DNA of 64,000 nt from Lachnobacterium bovis DSM 14045 (GTDB taxonomy: Bacteria > Bacillota > Clostridia > Lachnospirales > Lachnospiraceae): NCBI RefSeq assembly GCF_900107245.1, contig NZ_FNPG01000012.1, positions 1 through 64,000 of the forward strand, in the 5' to 3' direction. Below, one piece after another: positions 28,452 through 37,020 of this stretch; position 1 is the first letter of the stretch, and each line of letters begins with the position of its first letter. The notes under the pieces were generated by a model. It was given only the letters and a program-made list of their open reading frames with translations. It had not been told where the DNA came from and made no database searches. The position numbers and the translations under genes are program-made.

Positions 28452-28518
28452 AAAAAGCTTTTATCAATTGAGAACTATATGTGTAACATATATCTATCTT
28501 AACGATAAAAGCTTTTTT
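28452..28518 (+). terminator. Bidirectional terminator between plsC and amylase
   Basis: AAAAAGCTTTTATC (28452-28465) pairs with GATAAAAGCTTTTTT (28504-28518), with A/T tracts at both ends, between two convergent genes. Confidence 0.8.
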
Positions 28519-28535
28519 CTTTCTATATTTTATTC

Positions 28536-30272
28536 TTATTTTAAAATTTCAATACAGTATTTTGGTAATTCTACAGTATTTCCTTTTTTGCTTGGATTAT
28601 TCTCATCCACCTGCAATAAACCTCCTATTTTAGCCTCTTTAACAGGTTTTCCATTTATTTCTAGCCCTTTTAAATCAACCTTCACTGCCTTATCGGTCGT
28701 GTTAAAAATCAATAATATTTCTTTACCATTGTATTTCTTTTTCAATACACAAACTTTCTTATTAGAATATTCTTCCAAAAATTCTGTATCACCTCTTGCA
28801 ATTTCAGGATAAATATTTCTCAATTTAACGGCTTGTTTTACATAATTTAAAATAGAATAATTGTCTGTCTCTTGCTCGCTAACACTAGGATAAATCATTT
28901 TTGTTTTTTCTGCATCAACTGGATCATTACAACGTCCTTTATACTTTGTACCATCTTTCCAATACATTGATAAACGTTTGTTTTCATCCTTTCCTGAGCC
29001 TTTCATGCCTATTTCTTCACCATAATATATAAACGCATTACCTGACATCATTAGATTCATTCCTTGCGCCATTTTTGTCTGGTTTTTTGCATTTTTTCCA
29101 CCATAATAACCTGCGCTTCTGCACAAATCATGATTAGTATAAAATGGTGCGCTAATGCCATTTGGATTGTTTTTTTTCATCAATGAATCAACTTCTTGTA
29201 TTGCCATTCCATAGGTACTTGCTCCATTGTCAGTTGTCTGAGACAATACTCTTGAAATATATCCATCTTTATCTGCAAAAGAAAAATCAAAGAAACTATC
29301 AATTCCACTCTTATAGTATTCTGTATAAATTGGATATTTTTCCCATACTTCTCCCACAGTATAGATATCTTGTTTTTGAGAACGAACCATGTCACTAAAC
29401 CATTTCAAAATTTTTACATTTTCAGTTGTATTCCCTGATATATATTCTTTTGCGGCATCTAATCTAAATCCATCCACGCCTTTATCAATCCAGAATTTAG
29501 TAATCTGTGATATTTCATTTCTAACATCTTCATTATATAAATTGAGATCCGGCATTTTCTCCCAAAAAACAGATTCATATGAATATTCTGTACCCGCAAT
29601 TTTATGATATCCTGATTTTGTCTTATCTTTTGTAAAATTGTAATAATTAACATATTTACATACTTTTGGATCCGGCTCTTCTCCTGCTTGTAAAGTCTTT
29701 AAATATTTAACAGCTTCTTTAAACCATGGATGCTCTGATGATGTATGATTCATAACGAAATCAATAATTACATGTATCTTTTTTTCATGACATTTTTTTA
29801 CTAATGCTTCAAAATCTGCCATTTTTCCATAATCTTTATCGATGTCCATGTAATCTTTCACATCATATTTATGGTATGTTGTAGATGGCATTATCGGCAT
29901 TAACCATATCTCATTTGCACCTAAAGATTTTATGTAATCTAATTTTTTTGTAACACCTTTTAGATCACCTTTTTTATCACCATCACTATCATAAAAACTT
30001 CCAACAAAAACTTCATAACAAGTTCTGTATTTATCTTCTATCACATTTAATTTCTGGTTGTTTACCTTCATCATGTATGGAATCTTTGTAGATTTCGAAT
30101 CATTTTTTCCAAAAGAACAACCGCCTAGAGTACTCGCTAAGATACTTATTATGCATAGCAAACTCATTAATTTTTTGTTACTGTCTAATTTTGTTTTAAA
30201 ATTATGACTATTTTTTTTTGTAAAACTCTTCTCTTTCTTTTTATTTAAAAATTCTAATCTATATAATTTCAT
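28536..30272 (-). CDS. Lipoprotein alpha-amylase (GH13)
   Basis: Extracellular, membrane-tethered starch/maltodextrin hydrolase. The 578 residues have a long basic N-region and a lipobox STLGGC (Cys52), then a GH13 barrel with the conserved blocks DFVMNHTS, GFRLDAAKEY (nucleophile Asp), GEVWEK (acid Glu) and YTNHD, and a C-terminal beta domain. The start at 30272 follows GAGGTG; the open frame extends to 30515 but that part runs into the malG end and the terminator. Last gene of the mal cluster, separated from malG by a strong hairpin at 30290-30322 that would lower its expression. Confidence 0.9.
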   Translation of the reverse strand: MKLYRLEFLNKKKEKSFTKKNSHNFKTKLDSNKKLMSLLCIISILASTLGGCSFGKNDSKSTKIPYMMKVNNQKLNVIEDKYRTCYEVFVGSFYDSDGDKKGDLKGVTKKLDYIKSLGANEIWLMPIMPSTTYHKYDVKDYMDIDKDYGKMADFEALVKKCHEKKIHVIIDFVMNHTSSEHPWFKEAVKYLKTLQAGEEPDPKVCKYVNYYNFTKDKTKSGYHKIAGTEYSYESVFWEKMPDLNLYNEDVRNEISQITKFWIDKGVDGFRLDAAKEYISGNTTENVKILKWFSDMVRSQKQDIYTVGEVWEKYPIYTEYYKSGIDSFFDFSFADKDGYISRVLSQTTDNGASTYGMAIQEVDSLMKKNNPNGISAPFYTNHDLCRSAGYYGGKNAKNQTKMAQGMNLMMSGNAFIYYGEEIGMKGSGKDENKRLSMYWKDGTKYKGRCNDPVDAEKTKMIYPSVSEQETDNYSILNYVKQAVKLRNIYPEIARGDTEFLEEYSNKKVCVLKKKYNGKEILLIFNTTDKAVKVDLKGLEINGKPVKEAKIGGLLQVDENNPSKKGNTVELPKYCIEILK

Positions 30273-30289
30273 AACTCGCCCACCTCTTG

Positions 30290-30322
30290 AAAAAAGACGC
30301 CTCGGAAGATTTCCGAGACGCC
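30290..30322 (-). terminator. Terminator between malG and amylase
   Basis: On the - strand a 12-bp stem (GGCGTCTCGGAA with TTCCGAGGCGTC, two G-T pairs) is followed by six T. It lies in the cluster, so it probably acts as a partial stop before the amylase gene. Confidence 0.8.
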
Positions 30323-30378
30323 TCCTTGAATAAGATATTGATCTATAATTAAAAATTTCTATTTTTAACCTATAATCA

Positions 30379-31272
30379 TTAACCTTTAACTGCACCTGAT
30401 AATCCATCAACATAGAATTTCTGCATGAAGATGAATAAAAGAGTAATTGGTATTGATACAAGTACAGCACCTGCTGCCCATGATGTATACCATTTTTGGA
30501 TGAATTCTCTTTCAAGCATGTTATACAATCCTACTGATACTGTCCAATACTGATCATTTGCACCAACAATAACTTTTACAAATATAAAGTCAAGCCATGG
30601 TCCTAAGAATGCAGTTAATATTGTGTAAACTATAATTGGTTTTGATAAAGGACAGATAATCTTATAGAAAACCTGGAATTGTGAACATCCATCCAATATC
30701 GCTGCCTCTGTAAGTGATTTTGGTACTGTATCAAAGAAACCTTTTGCAATATAGAAACCTGCTCCGGCTCCTGCTGAATAAATAAGTACCAATGCCAATT
30801 TGATTAATCCACCCTGTGTCAATCCTGCAAGTTTTAAAATAAAGTATACAGCTACCATTGACATAAAAGCAGGGAACAAACCTAATATCATTGCTAAATT
30901 CATAAAAGGTTTTCTCATTTTAAATCTTAATCTTGACATACAATAAGAAGTACATAAAACAAATAATGTTGCAATCATACATGAGAAAATTGAAATTTCT
31001 AATGTATTTAAAAACATTCTAGGGAAATTAATTACCTGTGTATCAGTAAATAATCTTGTATAATTGTGTAATGTTAAATGTTTTGGGAAGAAATAATTAA
31101 CATTAACACCTGATTCCTTTCTAAAACTTGTCATTATTACCCAAAAGATTGGGAATAACCATATCAATGACAATACCGCTAATATAACATGTATTATAAT
31201 ATTTTTAACTTTTCTCGCACTACTAAAAGAACGAGTTCTTTTTGTCTTTTCCATTTTTACGTTCTGAGTCAT
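30379..31272 (-). CDS. malG: Maltodextrin ABC permease, MalG type
   Basis: A 297-residue inner membrane subunit of a CUT1 sugar importer. Six membrane helices; the EAA loop that contacts the ATPase reads LTEAAILDGCSQFQVFYKII with the typical Gly nine residues after EAA. It pairs with MalF, whose stop codon overlaps its ATG by one base (TAATG). Substrate by context: maltose/maltodextrin. No ATPase gene is in the cluster, so a shared MsmK/MalK-type ATPase from elsewhere is expected. Confidence 0.92.
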   Translation of the reverse strand: MTQNVKMEKTKRTRSFSSARKVKNIIIHVILAVLSLIWLFPIFWVIMTSFRKESGVNVNYFFPKHLTLHNYTRLFTDTQVINFPRMFLNTLEISIFSCMIATLFVLCTSYCMSRLRFKMRKPFMNLAMILGLFPAFMSMVAVYFILKLAGLTQGGLIKLALVLIYSAGAGAGFYIAKGFFDTVPKSLTEAAILDGCSQFQVFYKIICPLSKPIIVYTILTAFLGPWLDFIFVKVIVGANDQYWTVSVGLYNMLEREFIQKWYTSWAAGAVLVSIPITLLFIFMQKFYVDGLSGAVKG

Positions 31273-32642
31273 TATTGGAATCCCTCCTCATCCTTATAAG
31301 ATGCAGTATTTCTATATGTTACTAATGCAACTATAGATAGGACAATAAATGTCAAGATACCAATTACAGCACCTATATTATAGTATTTATAATCAATTGT
31401 CAGTTTATATAACCATGTTACCAACAAGTCTGTCTTACCTGCAGTCTGACCAATTGGTTGTGGTGCACCTCCACTTAATAAGTAAATAACGTTAAAGTTA
31501 TTTATATTACCAGTGAACTGAGTAATAATGTAAGGACCCATAATAAACATGATATATGGTAGTGTTATTTTAAAATATATCTGAACTGGATTAGCTCCAT
31601 CAATTTTTGCTGCTTCATATAATTCAGCAGGAACATTTTGTAAAACACCTGTAACCTGTAACATTGTAAAAGGTATACCAATCCAACAGTTTACAAGAAT
31701 AATTGTAACTCTTGCCCATGTTGCATTTGTCCAAAATGGTAGTGCTTTTTTAATTAGTCCTGCATTAATTAACATTGTGTTAATTGCTCCATTTTCTTGT
31801 AGAAGAGTTCTCATTATAAGTAATGTAACAAACTGTGGTACAGCAATTGATATTACAAAGCACAATCTCCAAAGTGCCTTACAATGCGTTTCTTTTCTAT
31901 TAATTACAATTGCTAAAATCATTCCTAAAAAGAAATTTGAAAATGTTGCACATACTGCCCAAATTAAAGTCCATCCAAGTACTGGCCAGAATGTTTTTCC
32001 TATTTTTCCACCTAAACCAAGTACTAATACGAAGTTCTTCAAACCTACCCAATCAAATAAGACTAGGTGATTTCCTATATCCGAATAATTTGTAAATGCC
32101 ATTGAAATCATAAATAACAATGGTAAAATTGTAAAAATCAAAATACCTGTAAAAGGTAAAAACATTAAAAATTTATGTAAGTTACAATCGAATAAATCTT
32201 TGATATCGTCTTTAAAGCTCTTAATTTTCCAGCCTTGTTCTTTAAAGTACTGTGCTTTATAAGCACTCTTTATATTATCACATAAAAAGTAAATAAATAA
32301 TACTGTCATTGCTATCGTAACAACACCATAAAGCAATAGCAAAACAGAGTTATCGCCTTCTACGTATTCATATACTCCTTTACTTGCGTTCCATACCTCT
32401 CCTTCTTTTCTATATCCAAGAGATGGAAACATCTTCAAGTAATATAATCCTTGTGTGAGCATAAACCCTATATAACTTATCTCTATTGCTAAATAAATCA
32501 CACCTTTTATGAGTTGTCCACTTGCCATATTACCTAAACCCATAATAATAGCTGACAATCTAGTAAATATGTTACCTTTTGAAAGCGCATTTTTTAGGGT
32601 AAATGGTGTGGCGAAATCTGATTTCTGTTTAGCTATTTTCAT
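31272..32642 (-). CDS. malF: Maltodextrin ABC permease, MalF type
   Basis: A 456-residue CUT1 permease, longer than simple UgpA-like proteins because of an extra N-terminal membrane part (four spans in the first 150 residues). The EAA loop is AELYEAAKIDGANPVQIYFK. It works with MalG and the lipoprotein MalE. AGGAGG precedes the ATG. The 174-bp gap to malE carries a hairpin at 32709-32753. Confidence 0.92.
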   Translation of the reverse strand: MKIAKQKSDFATPFTLKNALSKGNIFTRLSAIIMGLGNMASGQLIKGVIYLAIEISYIGFMLTQGLYYLKMFPSLGYRKEGEVWNASKGVYEYVEGDNSVLLLLYGVVTIAMTVLFIYFLCDNIKSAYKAQYFKEQGWKIKSFKDDIKDLFDCNLHKFLMFLPFTGILIFTILPLLFMISMAFTNYSDIGNHLVLFDWVGLKNFVLVLGLGGKIGKTFWPVLGWTLIWAVCATFSNFFLGMILAIVINRKETHCKALWRLCFVISIAVPQFVTLLIMRTLLQENGAINTMLINAGLIKKALPFWTNATWARVTIILVNCWIGIPFTMLQVTGVLQNVPAELYEAAKIDGANPVQIYFKITLPYIMFIMGPYIITQFTGNINNFNVIYLLSGGAPQPIGQTAGKTDLLVTWLYKLTIDYKYYNIGAVIGILTFIVLSIVALVTYRNTASYKDEEGFQ

Positions 32643-32708
32643 CCTAAAACCTCCTGATTAAGATTTTCTCTTAACCTATTTATCATTTCATTTTACACAC
32701 ATTTTTTA

Positions 32709-32753
32709 CATTTGTGACAGAAGTAACGATATTTCTTACTCCCGCCACAAATG
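32709..32753. promoter_or_regulatory. Intercistronic hairpin between malE and malF
   Basis: CATTTGTG (32709-32716) pairs with CACAAATG (32746-32753), and the inner arms AGTAA/TTACT pair too. No T-run follows. In mal operons such a structure protects the malE message end and lowers malF/malG output; that role is inferred. Confidence 0.55.
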
Positions 32754-32816
32754 ATTTTCATAGTTAGTATTTATTTCATGTTAGTATTTTCGCTCTTATT
32801 TCGTTTGTATTATATA

Positions 32817-34064
32817 TTATGAAATTTTTGAACCATTAACCTGTTTGTTGAATTCTTCTGTCTTATCTTTGTAGTTGCTTTCTGTTACTTCATTGTTAAC
32901 AAGTGCTTTACCAAATGGTTGTGCAGCATCCCAATATCCCTGCATACCGAATAATGGTTGTACAATTGTTGACTCTTTGCTTGCTTTAACTAATGCTGAA
33001 ACTGCTGCGTTGTCTAAGATTTCTTTCTTAGATGTTAAGTTTTTGTTTACTGGAGCCTGTTTTCTTGTATCAAAGTGAGCCTGCTGTGCTTTTTCACCAC
33101 CTAAGTATTTAGCTAAAGCAACTGCAACTTCCTGGTTTTTGCATTTAGGGTTAACACCGATTGCTTTTGAACCAAGGAAGCCTTTCATCTGCTGATCTTT
33201 TCCATCAATCTTGATTGTTGGAAGAACAGCTGTTCCTACGTTCTTTTCTCCACCAAGTGCTTCAACTACTTTGTCATAGTTCCAGTTACCATCAAAGATA
33301 GCATTTACAGCGCCTGTTCCTAATGGTGTAATTGAATCTCCATCATCACCAACTACTACAAAGTTAGGGTTTTTAACTAATCCCATTAAGTATTTTGTAA
33401 CTGGTGCAGCTTTTTCTGATGATAAATCAATTTTATCTTTTTCTGTAGCACCATCTTTACCATAGAATGTACATCCGTTAGCTGTGTACATTGCTGATAA
33501 GTACCAACCATTTGTAAGTGGGAATGATACTTTACCTTTTTCTAACATTTTATCTAAGCTCTTAACATCATCTTCTGAGAACACTCTCTTGTCATAGTAC
33601 ATAAAGAATGCATTTGATGTATAAGGAATACCATAGTAGTGTCCTTTGTATTTAACTGAGTTAGCAATATTTTCATCATTTGATTCTTTTACGTATTTTT
33701 CTGTATCTCCACCAAGTTTAGCAATACCACCAGCTTTAACAAGATCTACAAGCTGATCATTTGCAAACATATATACATCTGGAGCTGCTGAAACGTCTTT
33801 TGTTACAACTTGTTTAGCATCAGACTCTGATGATTTCTGATATTTGAATTTAATTTTCCATTCTTTGTGCTCTTTAGCAAAGTTTTTACACTGTGTCTGT
33901 AGCCATTCTCCGTTATCTTTTGCCTGATCTTCTGCTGGACCCATTACTGTAAGTGTAATTTCATCATTTCCTGATGTTTTTTTGTCATTTGTTGCTCCAC
34001 AACCAGCAAACATTGTTGTTGCCATTGTTCCTGCTAATACTAGTGGTAATACTTTTCTTTTCAT
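32817..34064 (-). CDS. malE: Maltodextrin-binding lipoprotein
   Basis: A 415-residue extracellular solute-binding protein. Signal peptide with lipobox MFAGC (Cys22), then a family 1 binding domain (TLTVMGPAEDQAKDNGEW, AAPDVYMFANDQL, AIFDGNWNYDKV, GFLGSKAIGVNP). It captures maltodextrins and delivers them to MalF/MalG. AAGGAGAGG precedes the ATG. Its gene follows malQ by 110 bp on the same strand, and it is the most abundantly needed product of the cluster. Confidence 0.92.
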   Translation of the reverse strand: MKRKVLPLVLAGTMATTMFAGCGATNDKKTSGNDEITLTVMGPAEDQAKDNGEWLQTQCKNFAKEHKEWKIKFKYQKSSESDAKQVVTKDVSAAPDVYMFANDQLVDLVKAGGIAKLGGDTEKYVKESNDENIANSVKYKGHYYGIPYTSNAFFMYYDKRVFSEDDVKSLDKMLEKGKVSFPLTNGWYLSAMYTANGCTFYGKDGATEKDKIDLSSEKAAPVTKYLMGLVKNPNFVVVGDDGDSITPLGTGAVNAIFDGNWNYDKVVEALGGEKNVGTAVLPTIKIDGKDQQMKGFLGSKAIGVNPKCKNQEVAVALAKYLGGEKAQQAHFDTRKQAPVNKNLTSKKEILDNAAVSALVKASKESTIVQPLFGMQGYWDAAQPFGKALVNNEVTESNYKDKTEEFNKQVNGSKIS

Positions 34065-34174
34065 AGTTTTCCTCTCCTTTTTTACCTTATTATATTAATT
34101 TTATTTATATAAAATGCTTCATGCACTTTATAGTCTATTTTTTATTATGTTAATAGCCACTCCCTATAAAAAAA

Positions 34175-35659
34175 CTATCTTCTATATATTGCTGCAAGAT
34201 TTCTAATCCATGTCCTTCGTTTTTCGCTTAAGCGATCACTGTTAAGTCTCCATCTCCAATTATATCCTACTGTTGATGGATAATTCATTCTCGCTTCATT
34301 TCCCAGCCCCAAGATATCTTGCATTTGGATTATCGCTATAGCTCCAATACTCTGATATGCTGCTCTAATTATTCCATCAGGTATCTCTTTTCTATCTGTA
34401 ATATTCAGATACTCGTATAAATATGCCAGCTCAAATTCAGTTTTGTTTCTAAAGAAACCAACCAACGTGTCATTATCATGCGTACCTGCGTATACAACAA
34501 CTTCTGTATTATCATAATTATGTGGCAAATACTCATTCGACGTATCATCATCAAATGCAAACATCAATACTTTTGTTCCTAACCAGCCTGCTTTTTTTAA
34601 GAGTTTATTTACTCCCGGTATTAATGCCCTACCACAGTAAGTGTCTGCTATAATTGGCGTCTCTCCAACGACCTGATTGATTGCATTTACAAATTTTCTT
34701 CCTGGTCCCTTAAACCATTTTGCTTTTTTTAAATCAACAGCTTTATATGGTACCGCATAATCTTTTATAATTCCTGAAAAATGATTAAACTTGATTATAT
34801 CAAACTTTTCAGCTGCCCATTTAATTCTCGACTGCCACCATTTAATAATTTCCTCTTCATTCGATGCCCAATCATACAGTGGCATTCCCCAAATCTGACC
34901 TTTGCTTGAAAACTTATCAGGTACAGAAGCTGAAACATAATCAGGTTTTCCATCGCTGTCTATTCTGAAACGTTCGGGATTACACCATACATCGCAACTA
35001 TCAAGTGCCACATAATATGGTATATCTCCCACGATACTTACTCCTCGAGAATTTGCATACTCTTTTAATCTTATCCACTGCTTCCAAAATTCGTACTGAC
35101 AGAACTTTACGAAGTTTATTTGTGAAAAGTTTTTCTTTTTTTGTAGTTCTAAAACTTCCTTATTTCTATCCTTGATGCTTTGATCCCAACTAGTCCAACT
35201 TCCGCTATTTCCAGTTTGTTTCAGTGCTACAAAAAGTGAATAATCATCCAACCACCAATCATTATTCTCATCAAATTCTCTAAAATCATCATCATTGATA
35301 TTAAATCTTTCGAAGGCTTTATAAAGCACCCTATATCTACTTTCATATATAGCTTCATAATCAACTCTAGAATACTCTGATCCCCAATTGTATTCTCTGA
35401 TTTCTTCACTTTTCAAAAGTCCTTCTTCTACCAGCAAATCCAAATCAATCAAATAATGATTACCAGCAAATACCGAAACCGTTTGATATGGACTATCACC
35501 ATATGTCGTTGGTCCAATAGGAAGAACTTGCCAATATTTTTGTTTTATATCAACTAATAAATCTACAAAACCATAGGCTTCCTTGCCTAATGTTCCAATA
35601 CCATACGAGGATGGTAAGCTAGATATTGGGAGCAAAATCCCTGCTCCACGAATCATCAT
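34175..35659 (-). CDS. malQ: 4-alpha-glucanotransferase (amylomaltase)
   Basis: Transfers glucan segments between maltodextrins in the cytoplasm (GH77). The 494 residues include AGILLPISSLPSSYGIGTLG at the N-terminus, SVSIVGDIPYYVALDSCDVW-like substrate strands (VGDIPYYVALDSCDVW), the FNHFSGI region and the late VYAGTHDNDTLVGF block. Start 35659 (MMIRGAG) is supported by AAGGAG; an upstream in-frame ATG at 35713 has no comparable site. First gene of the leftward mal cluster, divergent from the LacI-type regulator. Confidence 0.9.
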   Translation of the reverse strand: MMIRGAGILLPISSLPSSYGIGTLGKEAYGFVDLLVDIKQKYWQVLPIGPTTYGDSPYQTVSVFAGNHYLIDLDLLVEEGLLKSEEIREYNWGSEYSRVDYEAIYESRYRVLYKAFERFNINDDDFREFDENNDWWLDDYSLFVALKQTGNSGSWTSWDQSIKDRNKEVLELQKKKNFSQINFVKFCQYEFWKQWIRLKEYANSRGVSIVGDIPYYVALDSCDVWCNPERFRIDSDGKPDYVSASVPDKFSSKGQIWGMPLYDWASNEEEIIKWWQSRIKWAAEKFDIIKFNHFSGIIKDYAVPYKAVDLKKAKWFKGPGRKFVNAINQVVGETPIIADTYCGRALIPGVNKLLKKAGWLGTKVLMFAFDDDTSNEYLPHNYDNTEVVVYAGTHDNDTLVGFFRNKTEFELAYLYEYLNITDRKEIPDGIIRAAYQSIGAIAIIQMQDILGLGNEARMNYPSTVGYNWRWRLNSDRLSEKRRTWIRNLAAIYRR

Positions 35660-35859
35660 ATAACTTTCAACTCCTTCACTCTTGATATTTGAAAATACAT
35701 ACTTTATAGTCACATATCTTTCGCGTTTTTTCGTTTCTAAGTATATTTTAGTTTTTTAAGCCCTATTTTGTCAACGATTTTCGAATAATAACTTTAATTT
35801 TATGTAAATTCACCTTTTTTGTATCCCTTTTTTAGTAAAAATCACAACATTATTAGCCC

Positions 35860-35876
35860 TTTTTTTCGAAAAAAAA
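35860..35876. promoter_or_regulatory. AT-tract palindrome in the malQ-malR divergent region
   Basis: A run of T, CG, then a run of A (TTTTTTTCGAAAAAAA) forms a perfect dyad between the divergent promoters. It could be a regulator site or only bent DNA. Confidence 0.3.
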
Positions 35877-35889
35877 CTACCTTTTTTGA

Positions 35890-35918
35890 TTGATAAGTTT
35901 TATTGAATCACATATAAT
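35890..35918 (+). promoter_or_regulatory. malR promoter
   Basis: TTGATA (35890-35895) and TATAAT (35913-35918) are exactly 17 bases apart, 39 bp upstream of the regulator's ATG. Confidence 0.7.
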
Positions 35919-35956
35919 ATAATTACAGATACAAATATATTTTTAGGAGAATTCAG

Positions 35957-36961
35957 ATGGTTACAATTAAAGAAATTGCAGATAGACTTGGCGTATCAAT
36001 CAGCACTGTTTCCAAAGGCTTAAATGGTGCAAGTGATATTAGCGATGAATTAAAACAAATCGTTCTTGATACTGCTGTCGAAATGGGTTATTCAACCAAA
36101 AGATCTAGAAGTGAAAAATACAGAAAGGTTGCTATTTTTGTTGAAAATATGGAGTATAACGACATCGATGACTTTGGTTACGATATCGTACTTGGCTTCA
36201 AGCAGAATGCTTTTAGACAAAAATTTGAAGTAGATGTAATTCCTGTCACTCCAGCTTTGCAACAACAGGAACGATATGATACTTATTTACTAAAGAATCA
36301 ATATTGTGGAGCTTTTCTTATTGGATTTGCCCTTCATGATGAATGGATGAAACAACTTGAAACAACAACAATGCCAACAGTACTACTAGATAACTTTATA
36401 CCTGAGAACCCAACAGTTGGTTATGTTGGTACAGACAGTAATGAGGGTATTGATATGGCTGTTAAATATCTACACAATTTAGGACATACAAATATAGCTT
36501 TTTTGAATGGTTCTCTCCATTCTAAAGTATCTGACGATAGACAAACCGCTTTTGAAAACAGTATGAAAAAATGCGGACTCGTCCCACAAAAAAATCTAAT
36601 GGCTCATGGTTTTTATGTTGCCGATAGTGCAAAATACCATGTACCGGGCTTTTTATCTAATGGTGCAACTGCTATTATTTGTGGTAACGATTTAATAGCA
36701 AGTGGTGTAATTAATGAATGTAAAATGCGTGGTTTTAGAATACCTGAAGATATTAGTGTTATTGGTTTTGATGACATTCCTATTGCATCAACCACTGAAC
36801 CAACTCTCTCTACTATCCGTCAGGAACGTAATGAGTTAGGTCGCTGTGCTCTTGTTGCACTTCTTTCTTTAATTAACCACATTCCAATCAGTATTACTTT
36901 ACTTAGACCACAATTAATTATTCGTGATTCTTCTGGATGTGCACCTGTCGAAAAAAAATAA
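35957..36961 (+). CDS. malR: LacI-family regulator of the maltodextrin cluster
   Basis: A 334-residue repressor: N-terminal LacI helix-turn-helix (VTIKEIADRLGVSISTVSKG), hinge, and a periplasmic-binding-like sensor ending in VIGFDDIPIASTTEPTLSTI. LacI proteins release DNA on binding a sugar ligand; here maltose/maltodextrin is inferred from the divergent malQ-malEFG cluster. TAGGAG precedes the ATG. The next gene, a lipoprotein metallopeptidase, starts 60 bp downstream on the same strand without a clear terminator between them. Confidence 0.87.
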   Translation: MVTIKEIADRLGVSISTVSKGLNGASDISDELKQIVLDTAVEMGYSTKRSRSEKYRKVAIFVENMEYNDIDDFGYDIVLGFKQNAFRQKFEVDVIPVTPALQQQERYDTYLLKNQYCGAFLIGFALHDEWMKQLETTTMPTVLLDNFIPENPTVGYVGTDSNEGIDMAVKYLHNLGHTNIAFLNGSLHSKVSDDRQTAFENSMKKCGLVPQKNLMAHGFYVADSAKYHVPGFLSNGATAIICGNDLIASGVINECKMRGFRIPEDISVIGFDDIPIASTTEPTLSTIRQERNELGRCALVALLSLINHIPISITLLRPQLIIRDSSGCAPVEKK

Positions 36962-37006
36962 ATATACAACTTTAAACGCTTTACAAGCGCCTAAAAATTG
37001 ATAACT

Positions 37007-37013
37007 AAGGAGG
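37007..37013 (+). promoter_or_regulatory. Perfect ribosome binding site without an ATG/GTG/TTG
   Basis: AAGGAGG is followed by TATC and three ATT codons (37018-37026). No standard start codon lies at usable distance, so it points to an ATT start for the lipoprotein gene. Confidence 0.7.
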
Positions 37014-37020
37014 TATCATT

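Noticed and set aside
30272-30515. N-terminal extension of the amylase overlapping malG
   Set aside because: It would be translated through the end of malG and a terminator; the ATG at 30272 has a ribosome binding site and a lipoprotein signal follows.
36972-36990. Terminator between malR and the metallopeptidase gene
   Set aside because: CGCTT/AAGCG is a short stem without a following T-run, so it is not supported as a terminator.
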